In this document: in pieces, positions 7,555-15,427 of the stretch
How the letters are laid out: every line of letters begins with the position of its first letter
Numbering within the stretch: the stretch's first letter is position 1
Source: Clostridiales bacterium
GTDB taxonomy: Bacteria; Bacillota; Clostridia; Saccharofermentanales; Saccharofermentanaceae
Length of the DNA: 64,000 nucleotides
NCBI GenBank assembly: GCA_017428545.1
Contig: JAFRQR010000002.1
Span: 124,001-188,000, forward strand
Reading direction: 5' to 3'
The notes under the pieces: generated by a model
Databases searched by the model: none
The model's input: only the letters and a program-made list of their open reading frames with translations
Told to the model about the DNA's origin: nothing
Translations under genes and position numbers: made by a program

Positions 7555-9012
7555 ATGGCTAAAGAAAAGAAGTCAGAAAAAGAACTTAAAGAGAAGAAGA
7601 CCAAGGTCTCCAAAAAGGAGAAAAAGGAGCTTTTCGCCGAGTATCCGAACCTTTGGGAAGTACGTTCCCAGGACGACATCGACCATACGATGGCCTTCGC
7701 CGAGGAGTATATGGCATTTCTTGATATCTCTAAGACCGAACGCGAGTTCGTGAAAAATGCCGTTGAAGCTTTAACAGATAAGGGCTTTGTTGATATTGAT
7801 ACTAAAAAAGCACTTAAACCCGGCGATAAAGTCTATTCTTCCATCAAGGGCAAGGGCCTGATGTTTGCTGTTGTAGGTAAGGAAGATATCGTAAAGGGTA
7901 TGAACATTCTCGGCGCCCATATCGATTCTCCGCGTCTGGATCTTAAGCCGAATCCGCTTTATGAAGAGGATGAGCTTGTTTTCTTTAAGACCCATTATTA
8001 CGGCGGTATCAAGAAGTATCAGTGGACGACCATTCCGCTGGCGATCCATGGTGTTGTCATGAAGAAAGACGGCACAAAACTGGAGCTTTGCGTCGGTGAA
8101 AAGGATGATGATCCGATCTTCTATATCTCCGACCTGCTGCCGCATCTTGGTTCTGAGCAGATGAGCCAGAAGGCAAACGAATTCATTAAGGGCGAGGATC
8201 TCAATGTCATGATCGGTGCCAGCAAGCTTCCGGACGACGATTCTTCCAATGCCTGCAAATACGCTATTCTGAAGCTGCTTAACAGCGAGTATGGTATTGA
8301 TGAAAAAGATTTTGTCTCTGCCGAGATCGAGATCGTTCCTGCCATGAAGGCTCGTGATGTAGGATTTGACCGTGCACTTATCGCGGCTTACGGCCATGAC
8401 GACAAGGTATGTGCTTATCCGGCACTGATGGCGCTTATGGCGCAGGAAGCTCCTACAAGAACATGCGTATGCATGCTTTCAGATAAGGAAGAGATCGGAT
8501 CTTACGGTAACTCCGGTGCGCAGTCCCGCCTTTATGAGAACTTCCTCGTTGAAGTATTCGCCAAGGCGAACGGCGGCTATGATGAACTTGGATACAGAAA
8601 GTGCATCGCTAATACCAAGATGCTTTCCACCGACGTATCCAATGCATTTGATCCGAAGTACGCAAATGTTTCCGATAAGAGAAACACCGCTTATCTCAAT
8701 AAGGGCGTCAAGATGGAGAAGTATACAGGTGCAAGAGGTAAGTCCGGTGCCAGTGACGCTAACTCCGAGTTCTTTGCTTCCATTCTCCGTATCTTTGCCG
8801 AGAACGATATCCCGTGGCAGACCGGCGAACTTGGTAAGGTCGACGCAGGCGGCGGCGGAACGATCTCCGCTTATCTTGCCAAACTTGGTATGGAAGTCAT
8901 CGACTGCGGAGTTCCGGTACTCTCGATGCACGCTCCTTATGAAGTCATCAGCAAGATCGATCTGTATTTCACATATCTTGCCTATAAATGCTTTATTGAA
9001 AACATAAAATAA
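7555..9012 (+). CDS. M18-family zinc aminopeptidase
   Basis: A 485-residue metallo-aminopeptidase of peptidase family M18 (aminopeptidase I / DNPEP type), which removes N-terminal, often acidic or neutral, residues from peptides in the cytoplasm. Metal ligands are visible in GAHIDSPRLDLKPNP, SDKEEIGSYGNSGAQS and SMHAPYEV. The first about 25 residues are a lysine/glutamate-rich extension (EKKSEKELKEKKTK). The start ATG 7555 follows GAAGGAG with 8-nt spacing; a longer frame from 7456 lacks a site and overlaps the divergent PHP gene. It stands alone with its own promoter. Confidence 0.93.
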   Translation: MAKEKKSEKELKEKKTKVSKKEKKELFAEYPNLWEVRSQDDIDHTMAFAEEYMAFLDISKTEREFVKNAVEALTDKGFVDIDTKKALKPGDKVYSSIKGKGLMFAVVGKEDIVKGMNILGAHIDSPRLDLKPNPLYEEDELVFFKTHYYGGIKKYQWTTIPLAIHGVVMKKDGTKLELCVGEKDDDPIFYISDLLPHLGSEQMSQKANEFIKGEDLNVMIGASKLPDDDSSNACKYAILKLLNSEYGIDEKDFVSAEIEIVPAMKARDVGFDRALIAAYGHDDKVCAYPALMALMAQEAPTRTCVCMLSDKEEIGSYGNSGAQSRLYENFLVEVFAKANGGYDELGYRKCIANTKMLSTDVSNAFDPKYANVSDKRNTAYLNKGVKMEKYTGARGKSGASDANSEFFASILRIFAENDIPWQTGELGKVDAGGGGTISAYLAKLGMEVIDCGVPVLSMHAPYEVISKIDLYFTYLAYKCFIENIK

Positions 9013-9045
9013 GGCAAAGTTCTTTATTCCAAGGATAAAATGCGT

Positions 9046-9092
9046 TATAATCCTTGTTCGTAGTATGGTAGGTGTGGTACATGGAGTACCAC
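9046..9092 (+). promoter_or_regulatory. aroF -10 box and leader dyad
   Basis: TATAAT (9046-9051) is a good -10 box; the -35 region is weak. About 22 nt downstream is a perfect 7-bp inverted repeat, GTGGTAC (9074-9080) with GTACCAC (9086-9092), which would form a hairpin in the leader shortly before the ribosome binding site or could be a protein operator. Which of the two is not known. Confidence 0.45.
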
Positions 9093-9109
9093 GAGAAAGA
9101 AGGTAAAGT

Positions 9110-10132
9110 ATGATTATTGTTGTAAAACCGGGTGCCAGTGACTCTCAGGTACATGAGATCATTGACGTTTTGGAAAAAAACGAACTGAAGGCGCATGTCT
9201 CCGAAGGTTCCGAGCGTTTGATCATCGGTGTTATCGGTGACAAATCGCGTCTGACTCCGGGGTCGCTTGAAGTTCTCAGCGGCGTAGAGAAAATCGTTCC
9301 GATCATGGAGTCGTATAAGCTCGCGTCCCGCCAGTTCCGTCCGGAAGGCACTTCGTTCAACGTCAAAGGTGTCACGTTCGGAGGCAAGGAACTGGTCATG
9401 ATGGCTGGTCCGTGCGCTGTTGAGAGTGAAGAGCAGGTAGAAGCCGTAGCTTCAAAAATGGTTGAATGCGGCGTAAAAGTCCTGCGTGGTGGCGCTTACA
9501 AGCCGAGAACTTCTCCTTATGCTTTCCAGGGCCTGGAAAAAGAAGGACTTAAGATCCTCCGCCGTGTCGCTGACCGTTATGGTCTTTTGGTCATCAGTGA
9601 AGTTACTTCTGAAAATGATATCGAATATGCATCGAATTACCTGGATATCATCCAGATCGGTGCCAGAAACGCCCAGAACTTCCGTCTTTTGTCCGCTGTC
9701 GGTAAGTCCGGAATCCCGGTCATGCTCAAGCGTGGTATTGCGGAAACGATCGATGAGTGGCTCGGTTCTGCCGAATATATCATGAGTGAAGGTAATTACC
9801 ACATCATGATGTGCGAACGTGGTATCCGTACATTTGAAACCGCAACAAGATCCACATTGGATATCAGCGCAGTTCCTGTTCTTAAAGGCAAGACACATCT
9901 TCCGATCATCGTTGATCCCAGCCATGCCGCAGGAAAAGCACAGTACGTGCAGCCTTTGGCTCTTGCCGCTGTTGCTGCAGGTGCAGATGGTCTCATCATC
10001 GAAGTTCATCCGGATCCGAAACACGCTCTTTCCGATGCCGCCCAGCAGCTTACGCCGGAAGCATATGCTGAACTTGCACTGAGAGTCAAGGAAATGGCAG
10101 CGATCGTTAAACGTTCTTATCCGAAGAACTGA
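9110..10132 (+). CDS. aroF: 3-deoxy-7-phosphoheptulonate synthase (DAHP synthase, type I-beta)
   Basis: A 340-residue enzyme for the first step of the shikimate pathway: phosphoenolpyruvate plus erythrose 4-phosphate gives DAHP. Residues 1 to about 70 form a ferredoxin-like regulatory domain (starts MIIVVKPGASDSQV), as in Thermotoga-type enzymes where it mediates feedback control (family knowledge). The catalytic barrel shows MAGPCAVES, LRGGAYKPRTSPY, LKRGIAET and PIIVDPSHAAG. It is monocistronic, with its own promoter and terminator. The symbol aroF is by convention; isozyme specificity cannot be told. Confidence 0.95.
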   Translation: MIIVVKPGASDSQVHEIIDVLEKNELKAHVSEGSERLIIGVIGDKSRLTPGSLEVLSGVEKIVPIMESYKLASRQFRPEGTSFNVKGVTFGGKELVMMAGPCAVESEEQVEAVASKMVECGVKVLRGGAYKPRTSPYAFQGLEKEGLKILRRVADRYGLLVISEVTSENDIEYASNYLDIIQIGARNAQNFRLLSAVGKSGIPVMLKRGIAETIDEWLGSAEYIMSEGNYHIMMCERGIRTFETATRSTLDISAVPVLKGKTHLPIIVDPSHAAGKAQYVQPLALAAVAAGADGLIIEVHPDPKHALSDAAQQLTPEAYAELALRVKEMAAIVKRSYPKN

Positions 10133-10155
10133 ACAATCTGTAAAACATAGCAATA

Positions 10156-10190
10156 AAAATGGTTGTCCGAATGGGCAGCCATTTTTGTTT
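10156..10190 (+). terminator. Rho-independent terminator after aroF
   Basis: AAAATGGTTGTCC (10157-10169) pairs with GGGCAGCCATTTT around a short GAAT loop with one G-U wobble, followed by T-rich sequence to 10190. Confidence 0.88.
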
Positions 10191-10244
10191 CGGAATTATT
10201 TGCGACTTGCCAAGGTGATTTGTTTATGATACTTTAAATGAGTA

Positions 10245-10520
10245 ATCACAGTGAAGGGGATCAGTAGAGATCTTCCACTTCTTATAGAGAGCCCGGGACG
10301 GTGGAAGCCGGGTAGAAGAAAGGTTTTGAACTCGCCCTGGAGTGCGCTTCATTGAAAAAGACAGGTAGTAGATGAAGTCGGAGGCTCACCGTTATCAGAG
10401 AGCAGGATATCGGAATTTGCTCCCGTATCCGATGAGTGCATCACATAGTTGTGATGAAAAAGAGTGGTACCGCGGAAGTTATGGCTTTCGTCTCTTATTT
10501 GAGACGGAAGCCTTTTTGTT
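10245..10520 (+). ncRNA. T-box leader, leucine-specific (CTC specifier)
   Basis: The untranslated region before leuA has the T-box signature GAGTGGTACCGCGG (10462-10475), then a terminator hairpin GGCTTTCGTCTC (10483-10494) with GAGACGGAAGCC (10501-10512) and a T run. Upstream are a typical stem I with AGTAGA (10263-10268) and the specifier-loop context GAACTC, in which CTC (10331-10333) is a leucine codon, matching the downstream leucine-biosynthesis gene. Known mechanism: uncharged tRNA-Leu binds the specifier and T-box bulge and stabilises the antiterminator, so leuA is expressed when leucine is scarce. Promoter elements near 10207-10235 are weak. Confidence 0.93.
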
Positions 10521-10564
10521 TTGACATTTTTGCTTTATACAGCAGAAGAAGAGGAGGGAAGAAG

Positions 10565-12217
10565 ATGAATACAGGTAAGTATCGAATGCCGGCGATGATT
10601 GATTTTCCGGATAGAACATGGCCGAACAACAAGATCACAAAAGCTCCGATCTGGTGCAGTGTGGATCTTCGTGACGGAAATCAGGCTTTAGAGGTTCCGA
10701 TGGATCTAAATCAGAAAGTCCAGTTTTTCGATTACCTTGTAAAGCTCGGCTTTAAAGAGATCGAGATCGGCTATCCGGCTGCATCTGAAACCGAATACGA
10801 GTTTACACGTTACTTGATCGATAATGACCTGATCCCCAAGGATGTCACGGTTCAGGTTTTAACAATGGCTCGCGAAGACGTCATCAGGAAAACGTTTGAT
10901 GCCGCCAAGGGCGCAAGATCAGCTATCGTGCATCTTTACAACTCGACATCGAAACTTCAGCGCGAAGTCGTTTTCGGCTTTGATAAAGATCAGTGCAAAG
11001 CTCTGGCTGTTAAAGGCGCACAGATGATCCAGGCAGAGATTGATTCGGATGAAAGCAATACTGACTGGCATCTGGAATATTCACCGGAAAACTTCTCCGA
11101 AACGGAGCCTGAGTTTGCCGTTGAGATCATTGATGCTGTTCTGGATGTGTGGAAACCGACACCTGATAATAAAGTTATCATCAATCTTCCTGAAACCGTT
11201 GAAATGACCTATCCAAATGTGTTTGCTGATCAGGTGGAGTACTTTGCCACACATACGAAATACAGAGATTCGATCATCATTTCCGTGCATACGCATAATG
11301 ATCGCGGAACGGGTGTGGCATCGTCTGAAATGGCTTTGCTTGCGGGCGCAGACCGTGTGGAAGGAACGCTCTTTGGCAATGGTGAAAGAACCGGAAACGC
11401 TGATATTGTAACGATCGCAATGAATATGTTTATGCAGGGTGTGGATCCTAAATTGGATTTTTCCAACATAGATGAAGTCATTGATATGTATGAAGGCTGC
11501 ACCGGAATGCGTATCGGAGACCGTCAGCCATGGGCCGGAAGGCTTGTATTTACGGCGTTTTCAGGCACACATCAGAATGCGATCCAAAAAGGTATGGAAA
11601 ATGTCAAAAAAATAAATAATTGGTATGTTCCGTATCTGCCGATCGATCCGAAGGATGTCGGAAGAAATTATGATCCGATCATCCGTATTAACAGTCAGTC
11701 CGGCAAAAACGGCCTGGCATATATCATGGAGCGCAATTATGGATTGCACCTGCCAAAATCGTTCCAGAAAGACTTTATGCAGATCGTTACGGCCGAGTCT
11801 GAAAACCGTCATAGCGATCTGATGCCTCAGGAGCTTTTCGAGCTGTTTGATGATGTTTATGTAAATGTAATGACGCCATATAACATGATCGGATATCGTG
11901 AAGAATCTCTTGGAGATAAAAAAGCGCATGTGAATGTGAAATTAAAATATGCGGATGACATCATCGAGGTCAACGGTAACGGTATCGGTCTGTTGGATGC
12001 ATTCTGTAATGGTATCGAAAAAACTCTCAACATTAAGATCTCGATCAGAATGTATAACGAGCATGCTATCAAGAGCGGATCAGATTCAGCAGCTATCACA
12101 TATGTACAGATCGCAGATAAGGATGGAAACCTGCATCTTGGAGCGGGCATTTCAAGTTCCGTAACCAAATCATCACTGAGAGCTGTCGTATGCGCATTAA
12201 ATAGAATGATCCGTTAA
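10565..12217 (+). CDS. leuA: 2-isopropylmalate synthase, long form
   Basis: A 550-residue enzyme that condenses acetyl-CoA with 2-oxoisovalerate, the committed step to leucine. It belongs to the longer LeuA type (as in actinobacteria): N-terminal WCSVDLRDGNQAL catalytic motif, HTHNDRGTG metal-binding region, and a C-terminal leucine-sensing domain from about residue 430. ATG 10565 is preceded by GGAGG (10553-10557) at 7 nt; the frame runs upstream to 10436, but that part is the T-box RNA. Regulation is by the T-box and probably by leucine feedback. No leuB, leuC or leuD is adjacent. Confidence 0.95.
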   Translation: MNTGKYRMPAMIDFPDRTWPNNKITKAPIWCSVDLRDGNQALEVPMDLNQKVQFFDYLVKLGFKEIEIGYPAASETEYEFTRYLIDNDLIPKDVTVQVLTMAREDVIRKTFDAAKGARSAIVHLYNSTSKLQREVVFGFDKDQCKALAVKGAQMIQAEIDSDESNTDWHLEYSPENFSETEPEFAVEIIDAVLDVWKPTPDNKVIINLPETVEMTYPNVFADQVEYFATHTKYRDSIIISVHTHNDRGTGVASSEMALLAGADRVEGTLFGNGERTGNADIVTIAMNMFMQGVDPKLDFSNIDEVIDMYEGCTGMRIGDRQPWAGRLVFTAFSGTHQNAIQKGMENVKKINNWYVPYLPIDPKDVGRNYDPIIRINSQSGKNGLAYIMERNYGLHLPKSFQKDFMQIVTAESENRHSDLMPQELFELFDDVYVNVMTPYNMIGYREESLGDKKAHVNVKLKYADDIIEVNGNGIGLLDAFCNGIEKTLNIKISIRMYNEHAIKSGSDSAAITYVQIADKDGNLHLGAGISSSVTKSSLRAVVCALNRMIR

Positions 12218-12230
12218 GTACAATTTATCG

Positions 12231-12386
12231 TTGAGAAGAAAATAAAACGCTCCTGAGCGGTCATTATTAAAAAGCGTAAATCCACGTCGCTGGTCCTCGG
12301 ACGAAAGTCCTGCGGAATCGCTCCTAAGGATTACGCTTTTTAATATGTATATCTGTTTGTTATCATTCTGTTTTTCTTCTTCTCAA
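12231..12386. repeat. Nested inverted-repeat element between convergent leuA and a membrane-protein gene
   Basis: Outer arms TTGAGAAGAA (12231-12240) and TTCTTCTCAA (12377-12386) are perfectly complementary. Inside are a small hairpin CGCTC-CT-GAGCG (12248-12259) and a long stem TTAAAAAGCGTAAATCC (12267-12283) with GGATTACGCTTTTTAA (12328-12343), which encloses GGAC-GAAA-GTCC, a GNRA-type tetraloop hairpin. The long stem is flanked by A and T tracts and can terminate transcription in both directions. The nested architecture is more than a terminator needs, so a structured RNA or a palindromic repeat is possible. Confidence 0.6.
12267..12343. terminator. Probable leuA terminator (long-stem hairpin)
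   Basis: The AAAAAGCGTAAATCC/GGATTACGCTTTTT stem, with one bulged A, ends in a T tract (12337-12341). It lies 50 nt after the leuA stop and is the simplest terminator candidate for leuA. Confidence 0.6.
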
Positions 12387-12415
12387 TTAAACAAAACTGT
12401 GATTTTGTTTAATTG
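12384..12415. repeat. Perfect 13-bp AT-rich inverted repeat
   Basis: CAATTAAACAAAA (12384-12396) and TTTTGTTTAATTG (12403-12415) are perfectly complementary around a 6-nt loop. It overlaps the right outer arm of the preceding element, so the two folds exclude each other. It may be a second bidirectional terminator. Confidence 0.55.
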
Positions 12416-12473
12416 CATATGTAATTTTCGAAGGCTTCTTTTTTATTTCAGAATCAGACGGCCTCTTCTTCTT

Positions 12474-12506
12474 TCAAAAAAATAATGGATCAATCAATGA
12501 TCCATT
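12474..12506 (-). terminator. Terminator overlapping the stop codon of the 189-residue membrane protein gene
   Basis: On the minus strand AATGGATCA (12506-12498) pairs with TGATCCATT (12492-12484), followed by A and a run of T. The left arm includes the last base pairs of the stop codon. Confidence 0.8.
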
Positions 12507-13074
12507 AAGTAGCCGGCTGTGTTGCAGATGTTTCTGATGCACTGGTATTGGATGGGATCGGTGTGACATTTTGTACGTCCGGAGCAATTGCGTTGTTTGT
12601 CGTTTCTGTAGCAAACGGATCGCTCTGGGTCAATTCATCTAATTCGTTTACGCCGATCATCTGTTTGTATTCAGTATAATCAACTTTTGGTTTGAACCAG
12701 CGATATGTCATAACCAGCACTAAGAAAATGATGCATGCGATCAAAATCTTACGAATGACCATTAATGCCCGTTCTTTTCTGTACTTCTTATCTACATATT
12801 CTTTTGTGGTATATCCGACAAGTACATATACTTTTGAGATGGATTTTCTTTTCGGCATACGTCTATGCTCAGCGATCTTAGCTTTTACGCGGTTTCTGAT
12901 CGCATCCGGAAGATTTTTGAAAAACTGTACGGTCGTTCTGCCAAGGAACGCAAAGAAACCGCCGATAGTGTCCAGACTATCGACCGAAACGTCTTCTTCA
13001 TCTAAAAGGTCATCTTCTTCGAAGACTTCCTCTTCCGTCGGAACTGTATTCTCATTAAGTCTTTCTTCTTCCAT
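12505..13074 (-). CDS. Hypothetical single-pass membrane protein, acidic N-terminus
   Basis: A 189-residue protein of unknown function. Residues 1-40 are very acidic (runs of E and D). A basic amphipathic stretch follows (RNRVKAKIAEHRRMPKRK), then one membrane segment at about 108-125 (KILIACIIFLVLVMTYRWF) and a Thr/Ser/Asn-rich C-terminal tail ending TSATQPAT. The orientation is probably N-in, with the low-complexity tail outside. It follows a small membrane protein gene 25 nt upstream on the same strand and is closed by a terminator. I do not recognise a family. Confidence 0.72.
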   Translation of the reverse strand: MEEERLNENTVPTEEEVFEEDDLLDEEDVSVDSLDTIGGFFAFLGRTTVQFFKNLPDAIRNRVKAKIAEHRRMPKRKSISKVYVLVGYTTKEYVDKKYRKERALMVIRKILIACIIFLVLVMTYRWFKPKVDYTEYKQMIGVNELDELTQSDPFATETTNNAIAPDVQNVTPIPSNTSASETSATQPAT

Positions 13075-13098
13075 GTGTTAGATTATAGCACATTTATG

Positions 13099-13281
13099 CT
13101 ATTCTTCAGGAAGTTTTCCGTCACATACGGTTAATTTTCCAAGCTCATAATCGATGACTTCTTCTTTATTTCTCACATCTATGTGATGTTTCAGAACAGT
13201 TGCGCTTAAAAGAACGATCAGTACAAGTGATATGATCAGTATCCATTTACCTATGAATAGCATCCGGTCATAGTATTTCAT
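13099..13281 (-). CDS. Small hypothetical membrane protein (60 residues)
   Basis: The start is supported by AAGGAG five nt before the ATG. A single hydrophobic segment at about residues 11-30 (WILIISLVLIVLLSATVL) is followed by a charged tail of about 30 residues. It lies 25 nt upstream of the 189-residue membrane protein gene, so the two probably form an operon divergent from lexA. Function unknown. Confidence 0.6.
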   Translation of the reverse strand: MKYYDRMLFIGKWILIISLVLIVLLSATVLKHHIDVRNKEEVIDYELGKLTVCDGKLPEE

Positions 13282-13339
13282 TTTTACTCCTTATATTTCC
13301 AGCGGCTGAAATTGCCTGATATCAATTATGAACGCAATT

Positions 13340-13379
13340 CGAACAATCGTTTGACAAGGGATTGACGTAATGTTAAGAT
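13340..13379 (+). promoter_or_regulatory. lexA promoter with overlapping SOS (LexA) box
   Basis: CGAACAATCGTTTG (13340-13353) matches the Gram-positive LexA box (CGAAC-N4-GTTYG). It overlaps the -35 box TTGACA (13351-13356); a 17-nt spacer leads to TAAGAT (13374-13379). This placement predicts autorepression by LexA, relieved on DNA damage. Confidence 0.88.
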
Positions 13380-13409
13380 AACTATAAATATACTTACGGA
13401 GGCAGGAAT

Positions 13410-14051
13410 ATGAGCACTTACAAGTTTACTAAAAGCAATTTGAAAGAAACTCTTGAGATCATCTACGCTTTTATTGTCAATTTCGTAAAGACCGAAGGGT
13501 ATCCGCCGTCCGTACGTGAGATCTGCCAGGGTGTCGGTATCCGCTCTACTTCAACGGTTCACGCGCATCTTCACCGCCTGATGGAAGAAGGCAAGATCGA
13601 GTATATTCCCGGCAAACGCCGTGCGATCATGATCAAGGAAACCAATACCGACGAGCATTCTTCCGCCGCGAAGAGAATTCCGCTTGTCGGAACGGTTACG
13701 GCCGGTGTTCCGATCCTTGCCGAGGAAAATATCGATCACTACATGCCCTTCCCTTCCGAGTATTTTAATACTTCTGAGTATTATCTTTTGAAAGTCCGCG
13801 GCGACAGTATGATCAATGCGCATATCTGTGACGGTGATTATGTCATTGTACGCCGTAAAAACATGGCAAACATTAACCAGATCGTAGTTGCCCTGATCGG
13901 TAACGAAGCTACCGTTAAGCGTCTTGTTTATAAAAGAGGCCATGCAGCGCTTCATCCTGAAAATCCGGCTTATAGCGACATTCCGTTCGAAGATGATGAC
14001 TGTAAGATCATCGGCATCGTAGACGGTGTCTTCAGAACAAAAGTCAACTAA
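13410..14051 (+). CDS. lexA: LexA repressor
   Basis: A 213-residue SOS regulator. The N-terminal winged helix-turn-helix contains GYPPSVREICQGVGIRS; the linker holds the Ala-Gly autocleavage site in VTAGVP. The peptidase domain has the catalytic serine in GDSM and the lysine in NEATVKRL. RecA filaments on single-stranded DNA trigger self-cleavage (known). GGAGG sits upstream of the ATG, and a LexA box lies in its own promoter. The 3' end overlaps hfq tail to tail by 4 nt. Confidence 0.96.
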   Translation: MSTYKFTKSNLKETLEIIYAFIVNFVKTEGYPPSVREICQGVGIRSTSTVHAHLHRLMEEGKIEYIPGKRRAIMIKETNTDEHSSAAKRIPLVGTVTAGVPILAEENIDHYMPFPSEYFNTSEYYLLKVRGDSMINAHICDGDYVIVRRKNMANINQIVVALIGNEATVKRLVYKRGHAALHPENPAYSDIPFEDDDCKIIGIVDGVFRTKVN

Positions 14052-14365
14052 ACCGCATTAGCGGAAATAAATACAGCGGTTCTTCTTTGCGTGTCACTTC
14101 TCTGTTTCGGTATTTCCGGGAGTAAGACACGCATTCCGTTTCTTGGGGCAATATAACAGATCGAATGCTTAAAGAGCATGATCTGTGTCATTTCGTTATG
14201 GATGATGATCGTGTCTTTGTCATAACAGTCGATGATCCCTTCAATGATCTCACCCGTCCGGGTCAGGATCTCAACTGTGATGTAGTCTTTTCTGCATTTG
14301 TTTAAGAAGTAATCGTGTGCTTTTATCGGGTTTCTTTTCTGCTCTGTTATCGTGTCCGGGATCAT
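14048..14365 (-). CDS. hfq: RNA chaperone Hfq
   Basis: A 105-residue Sm-like protein. The core at about residues 17-75 carries the first Sm motif (VEILTRTGEIIEGIIDCYDKDT) and the second, LFKHSICYI, which matches the Hfq (Y/F)KHA motif. Short N- and C-terminal extensions flank it. The start ATG 14365 is set by AAGGAGG 9 nt upstream; the frame extends to 14398 without a better site. It is the last gene after miaA, the classic miaA-hfq neighbourhood. It presumably forms a hexamer that helps sRNA-mRNA pairing, less well defined in Bacillota than in enterics. Confidence 0.9.
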   Translation of the reverse strand: MIPDTITEQKRNPIKAHDYFLNKCRKDYITVEILTRTGEIIEGIIDCYDKDTIIIHNEMTQIMLFKHSICYIAPRNGMRVLLPEIPKQRSDTQRRTAVFISANAV

Positions 14366-14470
14366 AAGTTTGTACCTCCTTAGAATATTGGTGTACAAAC
14401 TATACCATGTTCTAAAAAGGATATCTGTATGTTATATGCCAACTTTTATTCCCGTTTCTTATATTGTGAT

Positions 14471-15427
14471 CTAAATATATGAAGCGATCTTATAATCAAG
14501 AAGATCATCCGATGAGATCCAGTGGACATCATCCATATGCCGAAACCATGTAAGCTGTCTTTTGGCATAGTTTCTTGAATGCTGCTTCAAAAGATCCACG
14601 CATGATTCCAAAGATTTTTCGCCTTTCAAATACGGGAAAAATTCTTTGTACCCGATAGCCTGCATCGCCGTGCAGTCAGATGGAAGATGCTGATTAAACA
14701 GCCATTCGGCCTCCTTTAGGATGCCTTCTTTCATCATGATGTCGACACGCTGGTCGATCCTCTGATAAAGCACTTCTCTGGGCCAGTCGATCGCAAACAG
14801 AACAAACGGATATCTCGGGCCGTTCTGTGTCGAAGCTTCACGTATTTCTTTCGTCGTTCCTGAAACCGTTTCCAGAAGCGCCAGAGTATGAATGACGCGC
14901 TTAGTGTTGTTGGGATGGATCTTTTCCTTACAATCCGGATCAAGAGAGATCAAGCGCGCATAGATGCCATCAATGCCGTCCTTTTCAAATTCCCGACGAA
15001 GTGCTTCTTCTTTTTCGTGATCTATAGGGGCTCCTGAAAAATCGAATCCTTTCTGAAGCGCCTGAACATACTGTCCGGTTCCTCCGCAAAAAACGGGAAG
15101 AACATTTCGGGAAAGAAGTTCTTCGATCTTCTCATATGCGTTCTCAAGATAAGAAGCGACATTAAACGGCTGATCCGGATCCACAAGATCGATCAGGTGA
15201 TGTGGTACTTCCCTCTTCTCTTCCTCTGTCGGTTTTGCCGTTCCGACGGTAAGATGACGATAGATCTGCATAGAGTCGCAGCAACAGATCTCACCATTAA
15301 GTTCTTTTGCAGCGCGGATAGAAAGCGAAGTCTTTCCGCTAGCCGTGGGACCGCAGATCACGGGGATCGCTTTATAGCCTGTCTTTTCAAGTTTTTGCAT
15401 CACGTCCGGATCCATAAAAATCACCAT
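14471..15427 (-). CDS. miaA: tRNA dimethylallyltransferase MiaA
   Basis: A 318-residue enzyme that adds a dimethylallyl group to A37 of tRNAs reading U-starting codons. It has the P-loop GPTASGKTSLS, the substrate motif CCDSMQIYR, TVGTAKPT, and CGGTGQYVQAL. The ATG at 15427 shares a base with the mutL stop (TAATG); an alternative ATG lies 12 nt downstream. MiaB, which acts on the MiaA product, is encoded in the same cluster, so both steps to ms2i6A37 are co-located. Confidence 0.95.
   Translation of the reverse strand: MVIFMDPDVMQKLEKTGYKAIPVICGPTASGKTSLSIRAAKELNGEICCCDSMQIYRHLTVGTAKPTEEEKREVPHHLIDLVDPDQPFNVASYLENAYEKIEELLSRNVLPVFCGGTGQYVQALQKGFDFSGAPIDHEKEEALRREFEKDGIDGIYARLISLDPDCKEKIHPNNTKRVIHTLALLETVSGTTKEIREASTQNGPRYPFVLFAIDWPREVLYQRIDQRVDIMMKEGILKEAEWLFNQHLPSDCTAMQAIGYKEFFPYLKGEKSLESCVDLLKQHSRNYAKRQLTWFRHMDDVHWISSDDLLDYKIASYI

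Noticed and set aside
10436-10564. N-terminal extension of LeuA
   Set aside because: This segment is the T-box antiterminator and terminator RNA; GGAGG directly precedes ATG 10565.
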